Positions 37,919-48,913 are shown, counted from the stretch's first letter. The stretch is 60,354 nucleotides of DNA from Bacteroidales bacterium (GCA_015060835.1 SUXT01000005.1:1-60354), one strand, 5' to 3'. A program made the numbers and translations. The notes: generated from the letters alone by a model not told the origin.

Positions 37919-38098
37919 ATGGCTACTATCAAAGTAAAGCAGGTGAGAAGCCGTATCGGCGCTCCCAAGACACAGAAGCTCACACTTGATGCTCTGGGTC
38001 TTACAAAAATGAACAAGGTGGTTGAATGTCAAGATAATCCCTCTGTTCGTGGTATGATTAAGAAAGTTCAGCATTTGGTTGCCATTGTTGAAGAGTAA
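37919..38098 (+). CDS. rpmD: 50S ribosomal protein L30
   Basis: A 59-residue protein, MATIKVKQVRSRIGAPKTQK, then LDALGLTKMNKVVECQDN and the end HLVAIVEE. Length and position between rpsE and rplO are as in other spc operons. Confidence 0.96.
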   Translation: MATIKVKQVRSRIGAPKTQKLTLDALGLTKMNKVVECQDNPSVRGMIKKVQHLVAIVEE

Positions 38099-38120
38099 TT
38101 AATTTTAAAAAGATTTGGCT

Positions 38121-38567
38121 ATGAAATTAAATAATCTGAAGCCTGCTGAGGGCTCAGTCAAAGCTCGTAAAAGAATTGGTCGTGGAACCGGCTCAGGTAG
38201 AGGTGGTACTTCTACCCGTGGTCACAAAGGTGCCAAGTCTCGTTCTGGTTACAAGAAGAAAATCGGTTTCGAGGGTGGTCAGATGCCTTTGCAGCGTCGC
38301 GTTCCCAAGTTCGGTTTCAAGAATGTTAACCGCGTAGAGTATAAAGCTATCAATTTGTCTACACTTCAGGCTCTCGCAGAGAAGAATTCTCTTGAGGTAA
38401 TCAATATCGAAACATTGGTTGCAGCAGGTTTCATCTCTTCAGGTCAGCTTGTAAAGATTCTCGCTAACGGAACACTTAGTGCGAAACTTACTGTAGAGGC
38501 AAACGCTTTCTCTCAAAAAGCTGTTGAGGCTATTGAGGCTGTAGGTGGAACTGTAGTAAAGCTTTAA
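38121..38567 (+). CDS. rplO: 50S ribosomal protein L15
   Basis: A 148-residue protein with the Gly/Arg-rich N-terminus typical of L15 (KRIGRGTGSGRGGTSTRGHK) and FEGGQMPLQRRVPKFGF. I use the ATG at 38121 rather than a TTG six bases earlier. secY begins three bases after its stop. Confidence 0.98.
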   Translation: MKLNNLKPAEGSVKARKRIGRGTGSGRGGTSTRGHKGAKSRSGYKKKIGFEGGQMPLQRRVPKFGFKNVNRVEYKAINLSTLQALAEKNSLEVINIETLVAAGFISSGQLVKILANGTLSAKLTVEANAFSQKAVEAIEAVGGTVVKL

Positions 38568-38570
38568 AAA

Positions 38571-39920
38571 ATGGCTAATAAGTTATCAAACCTTAAATTT
38601 GTCCAGACTATGAAGAATATCTGGAAAATTGAGGACCTGAGAATGCGCCTGGGTCTTACAATCCTCTTCGTTGCGATTTACCGTTTCGGTTCATTCGTGG
38701 TGTTGCCCGGTATTAACCCCAGCATGCTCACAAAACTCCAGGAGCAGACAAGTGGTGGCCTTATGTCACTTCTTGACATGTTCTCTGGAGGTGCATTCTC
38801 TAATGCTTCAATCTTCGCACTCGGTATCATGCCCTACATTACGGCATCTATCGTTGTGCAGTTGTTGGCAATGGCGGTCCCCTATTTCCAGAAACTTCAG
38901 CGCGAGGGCGAGAGCGGACGCCGCAAAATCAATCAATACACAAGATACTTGACCGTATTGATTCTTTTGGTGCAGGCTCCCTCTTACTTGATGAACCTGC
39001 GTTATACAGCTGCCGGTGCATTCAATGAGAGCGTTAACCTTGGTCTTTTCATGGTTACCTCTACTATCATTCTTGCAGCAGGCAGTATGTTTATCCTTTG
39101 GTTGGGTGAACGTATAACAGATAAGGGTGTAGGAAACGGTGTATCTCTCATCATCATGATCGGTATCATCGCCCGTCTGCCTCAGGCTTTCATCCAGGAA
39201 TTTGCTTCGCGTATGTCTGCCGCTACAGGTGGTGGTGTAATCATGTTCTTGCTTGAGGTTGCATTCCTCCTTATTGTAATATGTGGTGCAATTGCTCTTC
39301 TGCAGGGTACACGCAAGGTGCCTGTTCAGTATGCAAAGCAGACAGCAAGCGGTGCGACATTCAGCGGTGCGCGTCAGTATCTTCCCTTAAAGGTAAATGC
39401 GGCTAACGTGATGCCTATCATCTTTGCACAGGCTATCATGTTCATTCCTCTTGTGTTCACAGGATTGTACACAGAGGCTGATGTGCCCACTTTTATGAGA
39501 TTGATGCTTGATCACACATCATGGGTTTATAATCTCATATTTGCTCTGCTCATTATATTGTTTACATACTTCTACACAGCTATCACAATCAATCCTGTTC
39601 AGATGGCTGAAGATATGAAGCGTAACAATGGCTTTATCCCCGGCATCAAACCCGGCAAGCCTACAGCTGAGTATATAGATACAGTTATGTCGCGTATTAC
39701 ATTGCCCGGTTCACTCTTCCTTGCAGTAATCGCCATTATCCCTGCATTTGCAAATATCTTTGGCGTACAGCAGGAGTTTGCACAGTTCTTCGGTGGTACA
39801 TCACTCCTTATCCTTGTGGGTGTAGTCCTCGATACACTGCAGCAGATTGAGAGCTACTTGTTGATGAGACATTACGATGGTCTGTTGAAGTCAGGCCATA
39901 TTAAAGGTCGTATGGGTTAA
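38571..39920 (+). CDS. secY: Protein translocase subunit SecY
   Basis: A 449-residue channel protein with ten expected helices. The plug and helix 2 region MSLLDMFSGGAFSNASIFAL, the helix 2b motif MPYITASIVVQLL, the cytosolic loop RKVPVQYAKQ and GFIPGIKPGKPTAEYID are classic SecY. It forms the inner-membrane pore with SecE/SecG. It lies inside the ribosomal operon as in most bacteria; map follows after 11 bases. Confidence 0.98.
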   Translation: MANKLSNLKFVQTMKNIWKIEDLRMRLGLTILFVAIYRFGSFVVLPGINPSMLTKLQEQTSGGLMSLLDMFSGGAFSNASIFALGIMPYITASIVVQLLAMAVPYFQKLQREGESGRRKINQYTRYLTVLILLVQAPSYLMNLRYTAAGAFNESVNLGLFMVTSTIILAAGSMFILWLGERITDKGVGNGVSLIIMIGIIARLPQAFIQEFASRMSAATGGGVIMFLLEVAFLLIVICGAIALLQGTRKVPVQYAKQTASGATFSGARQYLPLKVNAANVMPIIFAQAIMFIPLVFTGLYTEADVPTFMRLMLDHTSWVYNLIFALLIILFTYFYTAITINPVQMAEDMKRNNGFIPGIKPGKPTAEYIDTVMSRITLPGSLFLAVIAIIPAFANIFGVQQEFAQFFGGTSLLILVGVVLDTLQQIESYLLMRHYDGLLKSGHIKGRMG

Positions 39921-39931
39921 TCTAATTAAGA

Positions 39932-40729
39932 ATGATATTTCTTAAGACAGCAGACGAAATAGAACTACTTCGGCAGAGCAATCTGCTTGTTGGCAGGACG
40001 CTTGCCGAAGTAGCTAAAATAATAGAGCCGGGCGTTACTACACGTCAGCTTGACAAGGTTGCAGAGGAGTTTATCCGCGATAATGGGGCAATCCCCACAT
40101 TCAAGGGTTATCCTAATCACGAAGGCAAGCCATTTCCCGGTTCGATATGCGCTTCAGTAAATGAAGTAGTGGTACATGGTATTCCCAATGATGTGCCTTT
40201 GAAAGAGGGAGATATTATTTCCGTTGATTGCGGAACACTGCTCAATGGTTTTTGTGGTGACTCATGCTATACATTTTGTGTAGGTGAGGTAGATGAAGAG
40301 ACCAGAAAACTATTGCAGGTAACAAAGGAGTCCCTTTATCTTGGCATAGAGCAGGCTGTTCACGGCAAGCGTCTTGGGGATATAGGTAATGCAGTTCAGA
40401 CCCACTGCGAGTCAAACGGGTTCGGAGTAGTGCGCGAATTTGTAGGTCACGGTATCGGTCGTGATATGCACGAGGCACCCGAGGTTCCCAACTATGGTCG
40501 CAAAGGTAATGGTCTGCAACTTCGAGAAGGAATGTGTTTGGCGATTGAGCCAATGATTACTTTGGGTAAGCGTCAGATATTCATGGAGCGTGACGGATGG
40601 ACGGTAAAGACTCGCGATCGCAGAAATGCAGCTCATTTCGAGCATACTGTAGCAGTAGGTCGCCATGGAGCCGATATTCTATCGTCGTTCGAGTTTGTTG
40701 AAGAAGTTTTAAGAAGTAAAGGTTATTGA
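39932..40729 (+). CDS. map: Methionine aminopeptidase, type I
   Basis: A 265-residue dimetal peptidase that removes the start methionine. The metal ligands are visible: the Asp of [17 protein letters not shown] and its second Asp, the His of [10 protein letters not shown], the Glu of LAIEPMI and the Glu of HFEHTVAV. Complete and on the type I length. infA begins one base after its stop. Confidence 0.97.
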   Translation: MIFLKTADEIELLRQSNLLVGRTLAEVAKIIEPGVTTRQLDKVAEEFIRDNGAIPTFKGYPNHEGKPFPGSICASVNEVVVHGIPNDVPLKEGDIISVDCGTLLNGFCGDSCYTFCVGEVDEETRKLLQVTKESLYLGIEQAVHGKRLGDIGNAVQTHCESNGFGVVREFVGHGIGRDMHEAPEVPNYGRKGNGLQLREGMCLAIEPMITLGKRQIFMERDGWTVKTRDRRNAAHFEHTVAVGRHGADILSSFEFVEEVLRSKGY

Positions 40730-40730
40730 T

Positions 40731-40949
40731 ATGGCTAAACAGAATGCAATTGAACAAGACGGTACAATCGTAGAGGCATTGTCAAATGCTATGTTCCGAG
40801 TGGAATTACAGAACGGTCACGTAGTAATTGCACACATTTCGGGAAAGATGAGAATGCATTACATAAAGATCCTTCCCGGTGATAAGGTACGCATTGAAAT
40901 GTCTCCCTATGATTTGACCAAGGGCAGAATCGTATTCCGATATAAATAA
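40731..40949 (+). CDS. infA: Translation initiation factor IF-1
   Basis: A 72-residue OB-fold factor. [40 protein letters not shown] and the final KGRIVFRYK are diagnostic. Position between map and rpmJ is standard. Confidence 0.97.
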   Translation: MAKQNAIEQDGTIVEALSNAMFRVELQNGHVVIAHISGKMRMHYIKILPGDKVRIEMSPYDLTKGRIVFRYK

Positions 40950-40961
40950 AAACAAAATATT

Positions 40962-41078
40962 ATGAAAGTAAAAGCATCTATCAAGAAACGCACTCCTGAC
41001 TGCAAAATCGTTCGTCGCAACGGACGTTTGTATTTGATTAATAAGAAGAACCCCAAGTTCAAATTGCGTCAGGGTTAA
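40962..41078 (+). CDS. rpmJ: 50S ribosomal protein L36 (zinc-free type)
   Basis: A 38-residue protein, [20 protein letters not shown], then [18 protein letters not shown]. The zinc-ribbon form has three Cys and one His; here one Cys remains, so it should not bind zinc. This fits the C-minus L36 seen in related bacteria. Confidence 0.96.
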   Translation: MKVKASIKKRTPDCKIVRRNGRLYLINKKNPKFKLRQG

Positions 41079-41112
41079 TTTATTGTGATAATTAAATAAT
41101 ATATATTCGTAT

Positions 41113-41493
41113 ATGGCTATAAGAATAGTTGGTGTAGACATACCTCAGAACAAGAGAGGTGAGATTGCGTTGACATACATCTATGGTATCGGACGCAGCA
41201 GTGCTACCAAAATCCTTGCAAAAGCAGGTGTAGATAAGGATATCAAAGTTCAGGACTGGACAGATGATATGGCAGCCAAAGTCCGTGAGGTAATTGGTGC
41301 CGAGTACAAGGTAGAGGGTGACCTCCGCTCAGAAATCCAGTTGAATATCAAACGACTGATGGATATCGGTTGCTACCGTGGTATACGTCACCGTATCGGT
41401 TTGCCTGTTCGTGGTCAGAGCACAAAGAACAACGCTCGTACACGTAAGGGCCGTAAGAAAACGGTTGCAAACAAGAAGAAAGCTACGAAATAA
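41113..41493 (+). CDS. rpsM: 30S ribosomal protein S13
   Basis: A 126-residue protein of the 30S head contacting L5 and t[40 protein letters not shown] and [19 protein letters not shown] with the basic tail are diagnostic. rpsK follows after 16 bases. Confidence 0.98.
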   Translation: MAIRIVGVDIPQNKRGEIALTYIYGIGRSSATKILAKAGVDKDIKVQDWTDDMAAKVREVIGAEYKVEGDLRSEIQLNIKRLMDIGCYRGIRHRIGLPVRGQSTKNNARTRKGRKKTVANKKKATK

Positions 41494-41509
41494 AAATTAA
41501 GTAATTAAT

Positions 41510-41899
41510 ATGGCAAAGAAAACAGTTGCAACAAAAAAGAGAAATGTGAAGGTCGGTGCAAACGGACAGCTTCACGTTCACTCGTCATTCAACAACATTA
41601 TCGTCAGCCTTACAAATGACGAGGGACAGGTTATCTCATGGTCTTCTGCCGGTAAGATGGGCTTCAGAGGTTCTAAGAAGAACACTCCTTATGCAGCTCA
41701 GATGGCAGCTGAGGCTTGCTCAAAAATCGCTTTCGATTTGGGCTTGCGCAAGGTAAAAGCATATGTTAAGGGTCCCGGTAACGGTCGCGAGTCTGCTATC
41801 CGTACAGTACACGGTGCAGGTATTGAGGTTACTGAAATCGTGGACGTAACACCGCTGCCTCACAATGGTTGCCGTCCTCCGAAGAGAAGAAGAGTATAA
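41510..41899 (+). CDS. rpsK: 30S ribosomal protein S11
   Basis: A 129-residue platform protein. [39 protein letters not shown] and the C-terminal [15 protein letters not shown] are diagnostic. Confidence 0.98.
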   Translation: MAKKTVATKKRNVKVGANGQLHVHSSFNNIIVSLTNDEGQVISWSSAGKMGFRGSKKNTPYAAQMAAEACSKIAFDLGLRKVKAYVKGPGNGRESAIRTVHGAGIEVTEIVDVTPLPHNGCRPPKRRRV

Positions 41900-41922
41900 C
41901 TTTTAATTAAAGAAATTCAGAA

Positions 41923-42528
41923 ATGGCTAGATATACAGGTCCTAAAAGTAAGATTGCACGTCGTTTCGGTGAGCCTATCTTTGGTCCCGACAAAGTGCTT
42001 TCAAAGAAGAATTATGCTCCCGGTATGCACGGCAACAACCGTCGTCGCAAGTCATCGGAGTACGGTATAATGTTGGCTGAAAAGCAGAAAGCTAAGTACA
42101 CATACGGTGTTCTTGAGAGACAGTTCCGTAATGCCTTCAACAAGGCTGACTCGGCTCCCGGTATCACCGGTGAGGTTCTCTTGCAGCACTTGGAGTCACG
42201 TCTCGATAACCTTGTTTATCGTCTCGGTATCGCTCCTACACGTGCAGCAGCACGTCAGCTTGTAAGCCACTGCCACATTGTACTTGACGGTAAAGTAAAC
42301 AATATTCCTTCATGTTTCGTTAAGCCCGGCCAGATAATCGGTGTTCGCGAGCGTTCTAAGTCTCTCGAAGTTATCCAGGATTCATTGGCAGGTTTCAACC
42401 ACAGCAAATACTCATGGTTGGAGTGGGACGAATCTGCTATGGCAGGTAAATATCTCAATATGCCTGAGCGCGCAGAGATCCCCGAGAACATCAAGGAGCA
42501 GTTAATCGTTGAGTTGTACAGCAAATAA
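41923..42528 (+). CDS. rpsD: 30S ribosomal protein S4 (zinc-free type)
   Basis: A 201-residue assembly initiator. The N-terminus [20 protein letters not shown] lacks the Cys cluster of zinc-binding S4. The S4 RNA-binding fold includes [20 protein letters not shown] and [20 protein letters not shown]. It lies nine bases before rpoA. In E. coli S4 represses the alpha operon. Confidence 0.97.
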   Translation: MARYTGPKSKIARRFGEPIFGPDKVLSKKNYAPGMHGNNRRRKSSEYGIMLAEKQKAKYTYGVLERQFRNAFNKADSAPGITGEVLLQHLESRLDNLVYRLGIAPTRAAARQLVSHCHIVLDGKVNNIPSCFVKPGQIIGVRERSKSLEVIQDSLAGFNHSKYSWLEWDESAMAGKYLNMPERAEIPENIKEQLIVELYSK

Positions 42529-42537
42529 TAATTGATA

Positions 42538-43530
42538 ATGGCGATATTAACATTTCAAAAACCTGATAAGGTAATAATGTTGGAGGCAACCGATTTCTTC
42601 GGAAAATTCGAGTTTCGTCCTTTGGAACCCGGCTTCGGTACTACCGTAGGTAATGCTTTGCGCCGTATCCTTCTCTCTTCACTTGAGGGTTTTGCAATCA
42701 ACTACATCCGCATTGCAGGTGTAGAGCATGAATTTGCAACAGTTCCCGGTGTTGTGGAGGATGTAACCAACATTATATTGAATCTGAAGAAGGTTAGATT
42801 CAAAAGAGTGGTTGAGGAGTTCGAAGCAGAGAAAGTCTCAATCAATGTAGAGAATACTGAAGAATTCAAAGCTGGAGACATCAGCAAGTATTTAACCGGA
42901 TTTGAAGTGTTAAACCCGGAGTTAGTCATTTGCCATCTCGATTCAACGGCTAAAATGCAGATTGAAATCAGTATAAACAAGGGTCGCGGTTATGTTCCTT
43001 CTGACGAGAACAGAGAGTACTGCACAGATCCTACAATGATTCCAATCGACTCTATCTACACTCCCATTCGTAACGTTATGTACCAGGTTGAGCCTTTCCG
43101 CGTTGAGCAGAAGACTGACTACGACCGTTTGGTGCTTGAGGTTACGACGGATGGTTCCATTCACCCGAAGGAGGCTTTGAAGGAGGCTGCTAAAATCTTG
43201 ATTTATCACTTCATGTTGTTCTCAGACGAGAAAATCGCCATCGAGACAAGTGATTTGGATAGTCCTGATGAGTTCGATGAAGAGGTATTGCGTATGCGTC
43301 AGTTGCTTAAGACCAAGCTTGTTGACCATAACCTCTCGGTTCGCGCTCTTAACTGCTTGAAGGCTGCCGATGTTGAGACACTCGGTCAGTTGATACAGTA
43401 CAATAAGTCAGACCTTCTCAAGTTCCGCAACTTCGGTAAGAAATCGCTCACTGAGCTTGATGATTTGCTAGAGAGTCTGAATCTTTCGTTTGGAACAGAT
43501 ATTTCAAAATACAAATTAGATAAAGAATAA
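42538..43530 (+). CDS. rpoA: DNA-directed RNA polymerase subunit alpha
   Basis: A 330-residue subunit. I use ATG 42538 ([20 protein letters not shown]) in place of a TTG two codons upstream. The dimerisation domain contains [20 protein letters not shown] and [16 protein letters not shown]. The alphaCTD has [20 protein letters not shown] and [20 protein letters not shown]. It sits at its usual place between rpsD and rplQ. Confidence 0.98.
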   Translation: MAILTFQKPDKVIMLEATDFFGKFEFRPLEPGFGTTVGNALRRILLSSLEGFAINYIRIAGVEHEFATVPGVVEDVTNIILNLKKVRFKRVVEEFEAEKVSINVENTEEFKAGDISKYLTGFEVLNPELVICHLDSTAKMQIEISINKGRGYVPSDENREYCTDPTMIPIDSIYTPIRNVMYQVEPFRVEQKTDYDRLVLEVTTDGSIHPKEALKEAAKILIYHFMLFSDEKIAIETSDLDSPDEFDEEVLRMRQLLKTKLVDHNLSVRALNCLKAADVETLGQLIQYNKSDLLKFRNFGKKSLTELDDLLESLNLSFGTDISKYKLDKE

Positions 43531-43532
43531 CA

Positions 43533-44000
43533 ATGAGACATAAGAAATCTTTCAATCATTTGGGTCGTACTGCATCTCACCGTAAGGCCATGTTGTCAAA
43601 TATGGCAATTTCGTTGATCATGCACAAAAGAATCACTACGACTCTCGCAAAGGCTAAGGAGTTGAAGAAATTCATTGAGCCTTTGATCACAAAGTCTAAA
43701 GAAGACACAACAAATTCTCGTCGTGTAGTGTTCAGCTACTTGCAGAACAAGGAGGCTATCATCGAACTTTTCGGAACAATCTCTGAGAAAGTTGCTGAGC
43801 GTCCCGGTGGCTATACACGTATAATCAAACTTGGTAACCGTCTTGGTGACGCCGCTGAGATGTGTTTCATCGAGTTGGTTGACTTCAACGAGAATATGGC
43901 TAAGCCTACTGCTAAGAAGAGCCGTACTCGTCGTTCTGGCAAGAAGGCTGCCGCTCCTGTTGCAACAGAGGCACCTGCTGAGGAAGCAGCTGCAGAATAA
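43533..44000 (+). CDS. rplQ: 50S ribosomal protein L17
   Basis: A 155-residue protein. [20 protein letters not shown] and [20 protein letters not shown] are diagnostic. The C-terminal 35 residues are an Ala/Glu-rich extension ([19 protein letters not shown]) longer than in E. coli. Last gene of the ribosomal series; a terminator follows. Confidence 0.97.
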   Translation: MRHKKSFNHLGRTASHRKAMLSNMAISLIMHKRITTTLAKAKELKKFIEPLITKSKEDTTNSRRVVFSYLQNKEAIIELFGTISEKVAERPGGYTRIIKLGNRLGDAAEMCFIELVDFNENMAKPTAKKSRTRRSGKKAAAPVATEAPAEEAAAE

Positions 44001-44048
44001 GCCAAAATACGAATCCTTTGGACGTGATGTCCGAAGATATATATCAAG

Positions 44049-44089
44049 CAGAGTGTTTGTCGGAAACGACAGGCACTCTGTCTTTTTTT
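44049..44089 (+). terminator. Rho-independent terminator after rplQ
   Basis: CAGAGTGTTTGTC (44049-44061) pairs with GACAGGCACTCTG (44068-44080), with two G-U pairs and a six-base loop, then TCTTTTTTT. It ends the ribosomal block. Confidence 0.9.
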
Positions 44090-44130
44090 GTATCGTTTGC
44101 AAATTATCCATAAAATTAAATCCTTTAGGG

Positions 44131-44159
44131 TTGTTTTAAATATAAATTTACTAACTTTG
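44131..44159 (+). promoter_or_regulatory. Promoter of the nuo operon, with a structured leader
   Basis: TTG (44131-44133), 18 bases, then TAACTTTG (44152-44159). The leader to the nuoA ATG at 44289 is about 125 bases; TGTGGCG near 44163 can pair with CGCCACA near 44200. No gene lies in this gap. Confidence 0.6.
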
Positions 44160-44288
44160 CCTGTGGCGAACCATCATAAGTCAACACGCCCGACCATTCC
44201 GCCACAATCTGACGAGGCCGCCCGTGCCGGCAGGATTCTTTGCCGTTAAAGAATTTATAAATCCACTCAACCTGTAAAAGAGTATAAC

Positions 44289-44642
44289 ATGAGCTATTAC
44301 GTTCTACTGTTTACAATGATTGTGGCATCGTTTCTGTTCGTTGGGGTAACGATGCTCATAGCAAATTTAATATCCCCGCGCTCATTCAATAAGAACAAGA
44401 GCGAAGCATACGAATGCGGTATTCCCACACAAGGTAAAACATGGATGCAGTTCAGAGTAGGTTACTATCTGTTTGCCATCCTCTTTCTGATGTTCGATAT
44501 TGAGACAGTCTTTCTCTTCCCATGGGCCACTATAGTCCACGAAATGGGAGTGGATGCTTTGCTCGGAATATCGTTCTTTCTTTTTATATTAGTATTGGGA
44601 TTAGCATACGCATGGCGTAAAAAAGCACTCGAATGGAAATGA
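44289..44642 (+). CDS. nuoA: NADH-quinone oxidoreductase subunit A
   Basis: A 117-residue, three-helix membrane subunit. [20 protein letters not shown] includes the conserved Cys-containing loop, and [15 protein letters not shown] is the family signature. First gene of the operon; it overlaps nuoB by 10 bases. Confidence 0.96.
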   Translation: MSYYVLLFTMIVASFLFVGVTMLIANLISPRSFNKNKSEAYECGIPTQGKTWMQFRVGYYLFAILFLMFDIETVFLFPWATIVHEMGVDALLGISFFLFILVLGLAYAWRKKALEWK

Positions 44643-45283
44643 AAAAACCTGTAATAAAATCAATCCCTTACGAGGAGTTTAAGGATAATGAAACCCTCGA
44701 AGCCCTTATCACAGAACTCAATAAAGAGCGTACAAATGTGGTTGTAGGTGCGCTTGACGACCTTATAAACTGGGGCCGCAGCAACTCCCTATGGTCGCTT
44801 ACCTTTGCCACAAGCTGTTGCGGAATAGAATTTATGTCGGTGGGAGCCGCGCGCTACGACTTTGCACGTTTCGGCTTCGAGGTTACCCGTAACTCTCCCC
44901 GACAGGCCGACCTTATAATGGTTGCCGGCACTATCACCCACAAGATGGCCCCCGTTCTCAAACGACTATACGACCAGATGGCCGAACCCAAATATGTGGT
45001 AGCCGTCGGCGGGTGTGCCATAAGCGGAGGCCCTTTCAAGAGCTCCTACCATGTGCTTAACGGAGTTGACAAGATAATCCCTGTGGATGTTTATATTCCC
45101 GGTTGTCCTCCCCGTCCCGAAGCAATCCTTTATGGCATGATGCAGTTGCAGCGCAAAGTGAAGGTTGAGAAATTCTTTGGTGGCGTCAACCGTCAGCAAA
45201 AGAGTGGCGATGCAACAGAAGATTATCCGATAATAATAACAAACGTACCGCAAGATATAACCGATAAAGAGAGAGAGCAATGA
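44633..45283 (+). CDS. nuoB: NADH-quinone oxidoreductase subunit B
   Basis: A 216-residue subunit carrying the N2 4Fe-4S cluster. Its cysteines lie in [32 protein letters not shown] and [16 protein letters not shown]. The ATG at 44633 is used; another at 44639 is possible. It overlaps nuoA at one end and nuoCD by four bases at the other. Confidence 0.97.
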   Translation: MEMKKPVIKSIPYEEFKDNETLEALITELNKERTNVVVGALDDLINWGRSNSLWSLTFATSCCGIEFMSVGAARYDFARFGFEVTRNSPRQADLIMVAGTITHKMAPVLKRLYDQMAEPKYVVAVGGCAISGGPFKSSYHVLNGVDKIIPVDVYIPGCPPRPEAILYGMMQLQRKVKVEKFFGGVNRQQKSGDATEDYPIIITNVPQDITDKEREQ

Positions 45284-46839
45284 ATATCACCTTTATACCA
45301 TTAAGCGAGTTCCGTCCCCGTATGGAGGCATTGCGACAAGAAAAAGGCATGGATTTCTTGCGCGACATGATAGGTATGGACTGGGGCGAAGAGGGCATTG
45401 GTGCCATCTATATGCTGGAGAACAGCACCACAAAAGAGAACATCGCTGTAGCCACCCGCACCACCGACCGCGAAAATACAATAATCCCCACAGTCAGTGA
45501 TATATGGCAAATAGCCAATATGTACGAGCGCGAAGTGTTTGACTTTTTCGGAGTAGTCTTTTCGGGACATCCCTTTATGCGTCGTCTCTATCTGCGCAAT
45601 GACTGGGTAGGCTACCCCTTGAGGAAAGATTACGACGAGAGCGAAGCACTGAACCCGGTGAGAATGTTCAGCGAGAAGAACGAGGAGGATTATCTGCACA
45701 CACTCTCTCCCGACGGTACGATTACAACAACCGTCGACAATAGTTTCGACGACAAGGAATATGTAATAAACATAGGCCCTCAGCACCCCGCCACACACGG
45801 TGTGTTGCGCTTCCGTTTGTCGCTTGAGGGTGAGTTTATCCGCAAGGTCGATGTGCACTGCGGCTACATACACCGCGGAATAGAAAAGATAAGCGAAAAG
45901 TACACCTATCCTCAGATACTTGCACTTACAGACCGTCTCGATTACCTCAGTGCTCATCAGAATCGCCACGCGCTCTGCATGTGCATCGAAAAGGCAATGG
46001 GACTCGAAATAACCGACCGTACGCAATACATCCGTACCATCATGGATGAGTTGCAACGTATCGATTCCCACCTGCTCTTTGTCTCATGTGCAGCTATGGA
46101 CTTGGGCGCACTCACAGCCTTCATCTACGGTTTCCGCGACCGCGAGAAACTGCTCGACATATTCGAAGAGGTAACCGGCGGCCGACTCATACAGAACTAC
46201 AACACCATCGGCGGCGTGCAGGCAGACATCACTCCCGGCTTTGCCGGTAAAGTAAAGGAATATTGCAGATATATCCTCGACAAGTTGCAGGAATACAACG
46301 ATGTCTTCACAAACAACACCATCACCCGCAAACGAATGATAGATGTAGGCATCCTAAGCAAAGAGGATGCAATCTCGTACGGATGCACAGGCGGCACAGG
46401 CCGTGCCTCAGGCTGGTCGTGCGATGTGCGCAAACGCCATCCCTATGCCCTCTACGACAAAGTCGACTTCAAGGAAATACTCTACAGCAAAGGCGACTGC
46501 TACGATCGTCTGCGTCTGCGTATCGACGAGATAAAGGAGTCGGTGAAGATAATCAACCAACTGATAGACAATATTCCCGAAGGCGATTATAAGGTGAAGA
46601 CCAAACCCATCATCCGCATCCCCGAAGGAAGTTATCATGCAGCTGTCGAAGGCTCACGCGGTGAATTCGGAGTCTTCATCGAGAGCAGGGGCGAAAAATC
46701 ACCCTACCGCATAAAATTCCGTCCTATGGGATTGCCGCTTGTGGCCTCCATGCACACACTGCTCAAAGGCTGCAAAATAGCCGACCTTATGGCCATAGGC
46801 GCCACCCTCGACTATGTAATTCCCGATATTGACCGATAA
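45280..46839 (+). CDS. nuoCD: Fused NADH-quinone oxidoreductase subunits C/D
   Basis: A 519-residue fusion. NuoC (about 1-130) includes [20 protein letters not shown] and [13 protein letters not shown] short acidic linker follows. NuoD (about 145-519) begins [20 protein letters not shown] with [14 protein letters not shown] and ends with the quinone-site region. The final [12 protein letters not shown] is the usual NuoD end. The C-D fusion is common in several phyla. Confidence 0.97.
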   Translation: MNITFIPLSEFRPRMEALRQEKGMDFLRDMIGMDWGEEGIGAIYMLENSTTKENIAVATRTTDRENTIIPTVSDIWQIANMYEREVFDFFGVVFSGHPFMRRLYLRNDWVGYPLRKDYDESEALNPVRMFSEKNEEDYLHTLSPDGTITTTVDNSFDDKEYVINIGPQHPATHGVLRFRLSLEGEFIRKVDVHCGYIHRGIEKISEKYTYPQILALTDRLDYLSAHQNRHALCMCIEKAMGLEITDRTQYIRTIMDELQRIDSHLLFVSCAAMDLGALTAFIYGFRDREKLLDIFEEVTGGRLIQNYNTIGGVQADITPGFAGKVKEYCRYILDKLQEYNDVFTNNTITRKRMIDVGILSKEDAISYGCTGGTGRASGWSCDVRKRHPYALYDKVDFKEILYSKGDCYDRLRLRIDEIKESVKIINQLIDNIPEGDYKVKTKPIIRIPEGSYHAAVEGSRGEFGVFIESRGEKSPYRIKFRPMGLPLVASMHTLLKGCKIADLMAIGATLDYVIPDIDR

Positions 46840-46854
46840 ACAGAATTGACAGAT

Positions 46855-47931
46855 ATGTTTGACTTCAGTATAATAACAACAGCCATCGACCAGTTCCTGC
46901 GCTCACTGATGCCGTCGGCGATGGCAGTATTTCTCGAATGTGTGCTTGTCGCCGTCTGCGTTATTGTGGCATACGTGCTTCTCGCAATAGTTATGATATT
47001 CATGGAACGCAAGGTGTGCGCTGCTTTCCAGTGTCGTCTGGGCCCCATGCGTGTAGGCTTCTGGGGATTGTTGCAGGTGTTTGCCGATGTCTTCAAGATG
47101 ATAATAAAAGAGATTATCCACTTCAAGCGCACCGACAACCTGCTATACAACCTCGCTCCCTACCTCGTAGTCCTCAGTTCGGTGCTCACATTCAGCTGTC
47201 TGCCCTTTGCAAAGGGACTCGAAGTGCTCGACTTCAATATGGGAATATTCTTCGTCATGGCAACCTCCTCTTTCGGAGTGCTCGGAATAATGCTTGCCGG
47301 ATGGAGCAGCAACAACAAATACTCCATGATAGGCGCTATGCGAAGCGGAGCCCAGATGGTGAGCTATGAACTTTCCATAGGCTTGAGCATGCTTACTCTT
47401 GTTGCTCTCAGTGGCACAATGCAATTGAGCGAAATTGTCGAAAGACAGGCCGATGCGTGGTTCATATTCAAAGGTCATCTGCCCGCTCTCACAGCTTTTA
47501 TCATATACCTGATAGCCGGCAATGCCGAAACCAACCGAGGACCGTTCGACCTCCCCGAGGCAGAATCAGAACTTACAGCCGGTTACCACACTGAGTATTC
47601 AGGTATGGGATTCGGATTCTTCTACGTGGCGGAATTCATGAACCTCTTCATCGTATCGGGAATAGCCTCCACACTCTTTCTCGGCGGATGGATGCCGTTG
47701 CACATACCCGGTCTTGACGGCTTCAATGCTGTCATGGACTTTATCCCCGGAATAGTATGGTTCATGGGCAAGACATTCTTTGTAATATGGTTGCTCATGT
47801 GGGTGAAATGGACATTCCCCCGTCTGCGCATCGACCAAGTAATCACCCTCGAATGGAAATACCTCGTGCCCATAGGGCTTATAAACCTGCTCATAATGAC
47901 ACTCTGTGTAGTAATGGGGTGGACACTTTAA
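46855..47931 (+). CDS. nuoH: NADH-quinone oxidoreductase subunit H
   Basis: A 358-residue membrane subunit of about eight helices, forming the quinone entry chamber. I use ATG 46855 rather than a TTG nine bases before. FMERKVCAAFQCRLGPMRVG and RGPFDLPEAESELTAGYHTE are the classic NuoH blocks. Confidence 0.97.
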   Translation: MFDFSIITTAIDQFLRSLMPSAMAVFLECVLVAVCVIVAYVLLAIVMIFMERKVCAAFQCRLGPMRVGFWGLLQVFADVFKMIIKEIIHFKRTDNLLYNLAPYLVVLSSVLTFSCLPFAKGLEVLDFNMGIFFVMATSSFGVLGIMLAGWSSNNKYSMIGAMRSGAQMVSYELSIGLSMLTLVALSGTMQLSEIVERQADAWFIFKGHLPALTAFIIYLIAGNAETNRGPFDLPEAESELTAGYHTEYSGMGFGFFYVAEFMNLFIVSGIASTLFLGGWMPLHIPGLDGFNAVMDFIPGIVWFMGKTFFVIWLLMWVKWTFPRLRIDQVITLEWKYLVPIGLINLLIMTLCVVMGWTL

Positions 47932-47943
47932 AACTATAAGGAA

Positions 47944-48390
47944 ATGAAAGACAATATAACATATTTAGGCCGCATATACTGCACTTTGAAATCCCTGCTT
48001 ACGGGAATGTCCGTAACGCTCAAGGAATTCTTTACCCCTAAAGTAACCGAGCAGTATCCTGAGAACAGAAAGACACTGAAAATATCAGAGCGTCATCGTG
48101 CTCGCCTTGTGATGCCTCACGACGAGCAGGGTGGCAACAAATGCATAGCCTGCGGACTTTGCCAGAATACATGTCCCAACGGCAGCATAAGCATCACTAC
48201 AAAAAGCGTTACCGACGAAGAGACGGGAAAAAGCAAAAAAGTGCTTGTGGAGTACAGCTACGACCTCGGTTGCTGCATGTTCTGTCAGTTGTGCGTGAAT
48301 GCTTGTCCTAAAGGCGCCATAGAGTTTAGCAACGACTTTGAAAATGCAGTCTTCGACCGTAATAAATTGATACAGAAGTTGAATAAATAG
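47944..48390 (+). CDS. nuoI: NADH-quinone oxidoreductase subunit I
   Basis: A 148-residue protein with two 4Fe-4S motifs: CIACGLCQNTCPNG and CCMFCQLCVNACPKGAI. They bridge electron flow to NuoB. The N-terminal amphipathic helix is MKDNITYLGRIYCTLKSLLT. It is 12 bases after nuoH. Confidence 0.97.
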   Translation: MKDNITYLGRIYCTLKSLLTGMSVTLKEFFTPKVTEQYPENRKTLKISERHRARLVMPHDEQGGNKCIACGLCQNTCPNGSISITTKSVTDEETGKSKKVLVEYSYDLGCCMFCQLCVNACPKGAIEFSNDFENAVFDRNKLIQKLNK

Positions 48391-48398
48391 AGTAGAGT

Positions 48399-48908
48399 AT
48401 GGAACTGAATACACTTTCGATAATATTTGCAGGCCTTGCCACAATGATGGTGGCAGCCTCGTTGCTCGCGGTTACCACGCGTAACATCATGCGTGCGACC
48501 GTATATCTGCTGTTCGTGCTTTTCGGTACGGCGGGAATATACTTTATTCTTCATTACGCCTTCTTGGGCGCTGTGCAGGTAACAGTGTACGCCGGAGGTA
48601 TAATCGTGCTTTTCGTCTTTGCGGCACTGCTCATAGGCCGTGGAACACGCGACCTCACGCACACCTCCATCCTGCGCTACACGGCAGGATTCACCGCATC
48701 CGTAACAGGCCTTGCGCTCAGCGTATACCTTATATTCACACACAGTTTCCCAGAAGTGAAGTCCCCCACATCCATCGTTCCCATGAATCTCATCGGACAC
48801 ACGATGATGGGTGCCGACAAATATAATTTCGTGCTTCCATTCGAAGTGGTGAGCGTGCTTCTGCTCGCCTGCATGGTGGGAGCTTTGTTGATAGCAAGAA
48901 AAAGATAA
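48399..48908 (+). CDS. nuoJ: NADH-quinone oxidoreductase subunit J
   Basis: A 169-residue membrane subunit with five helices. RNIMRATVYLLFVLFGTAG and QVTVYAGGIIVLFVFAALLI are typical; the second includes the conserved Tyr. It ends five bases before nuoK. Confidence 0.95.
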   Translation: MELNTLSIIFAGLATMMVAASLLAVTTRNIMRATVYLLFVLFGTAGIYFILHYAFLGAVQVTVYAGGIIVLFVFAALLIGRGTRDLTHTSILRYTAGFTASVTGLALSVYLIFTHSFPEVKSPTSIVPMNLIGHTMMGADKYNFVLPFEVVSVLLLACMVGALLIARKR

Positions 48909-48913
48909 CAACC

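Noticed and set aside
45301-46071. 256-residue minus-strand frame
   Set aside because: Antisense to nuoCD, which is complete.
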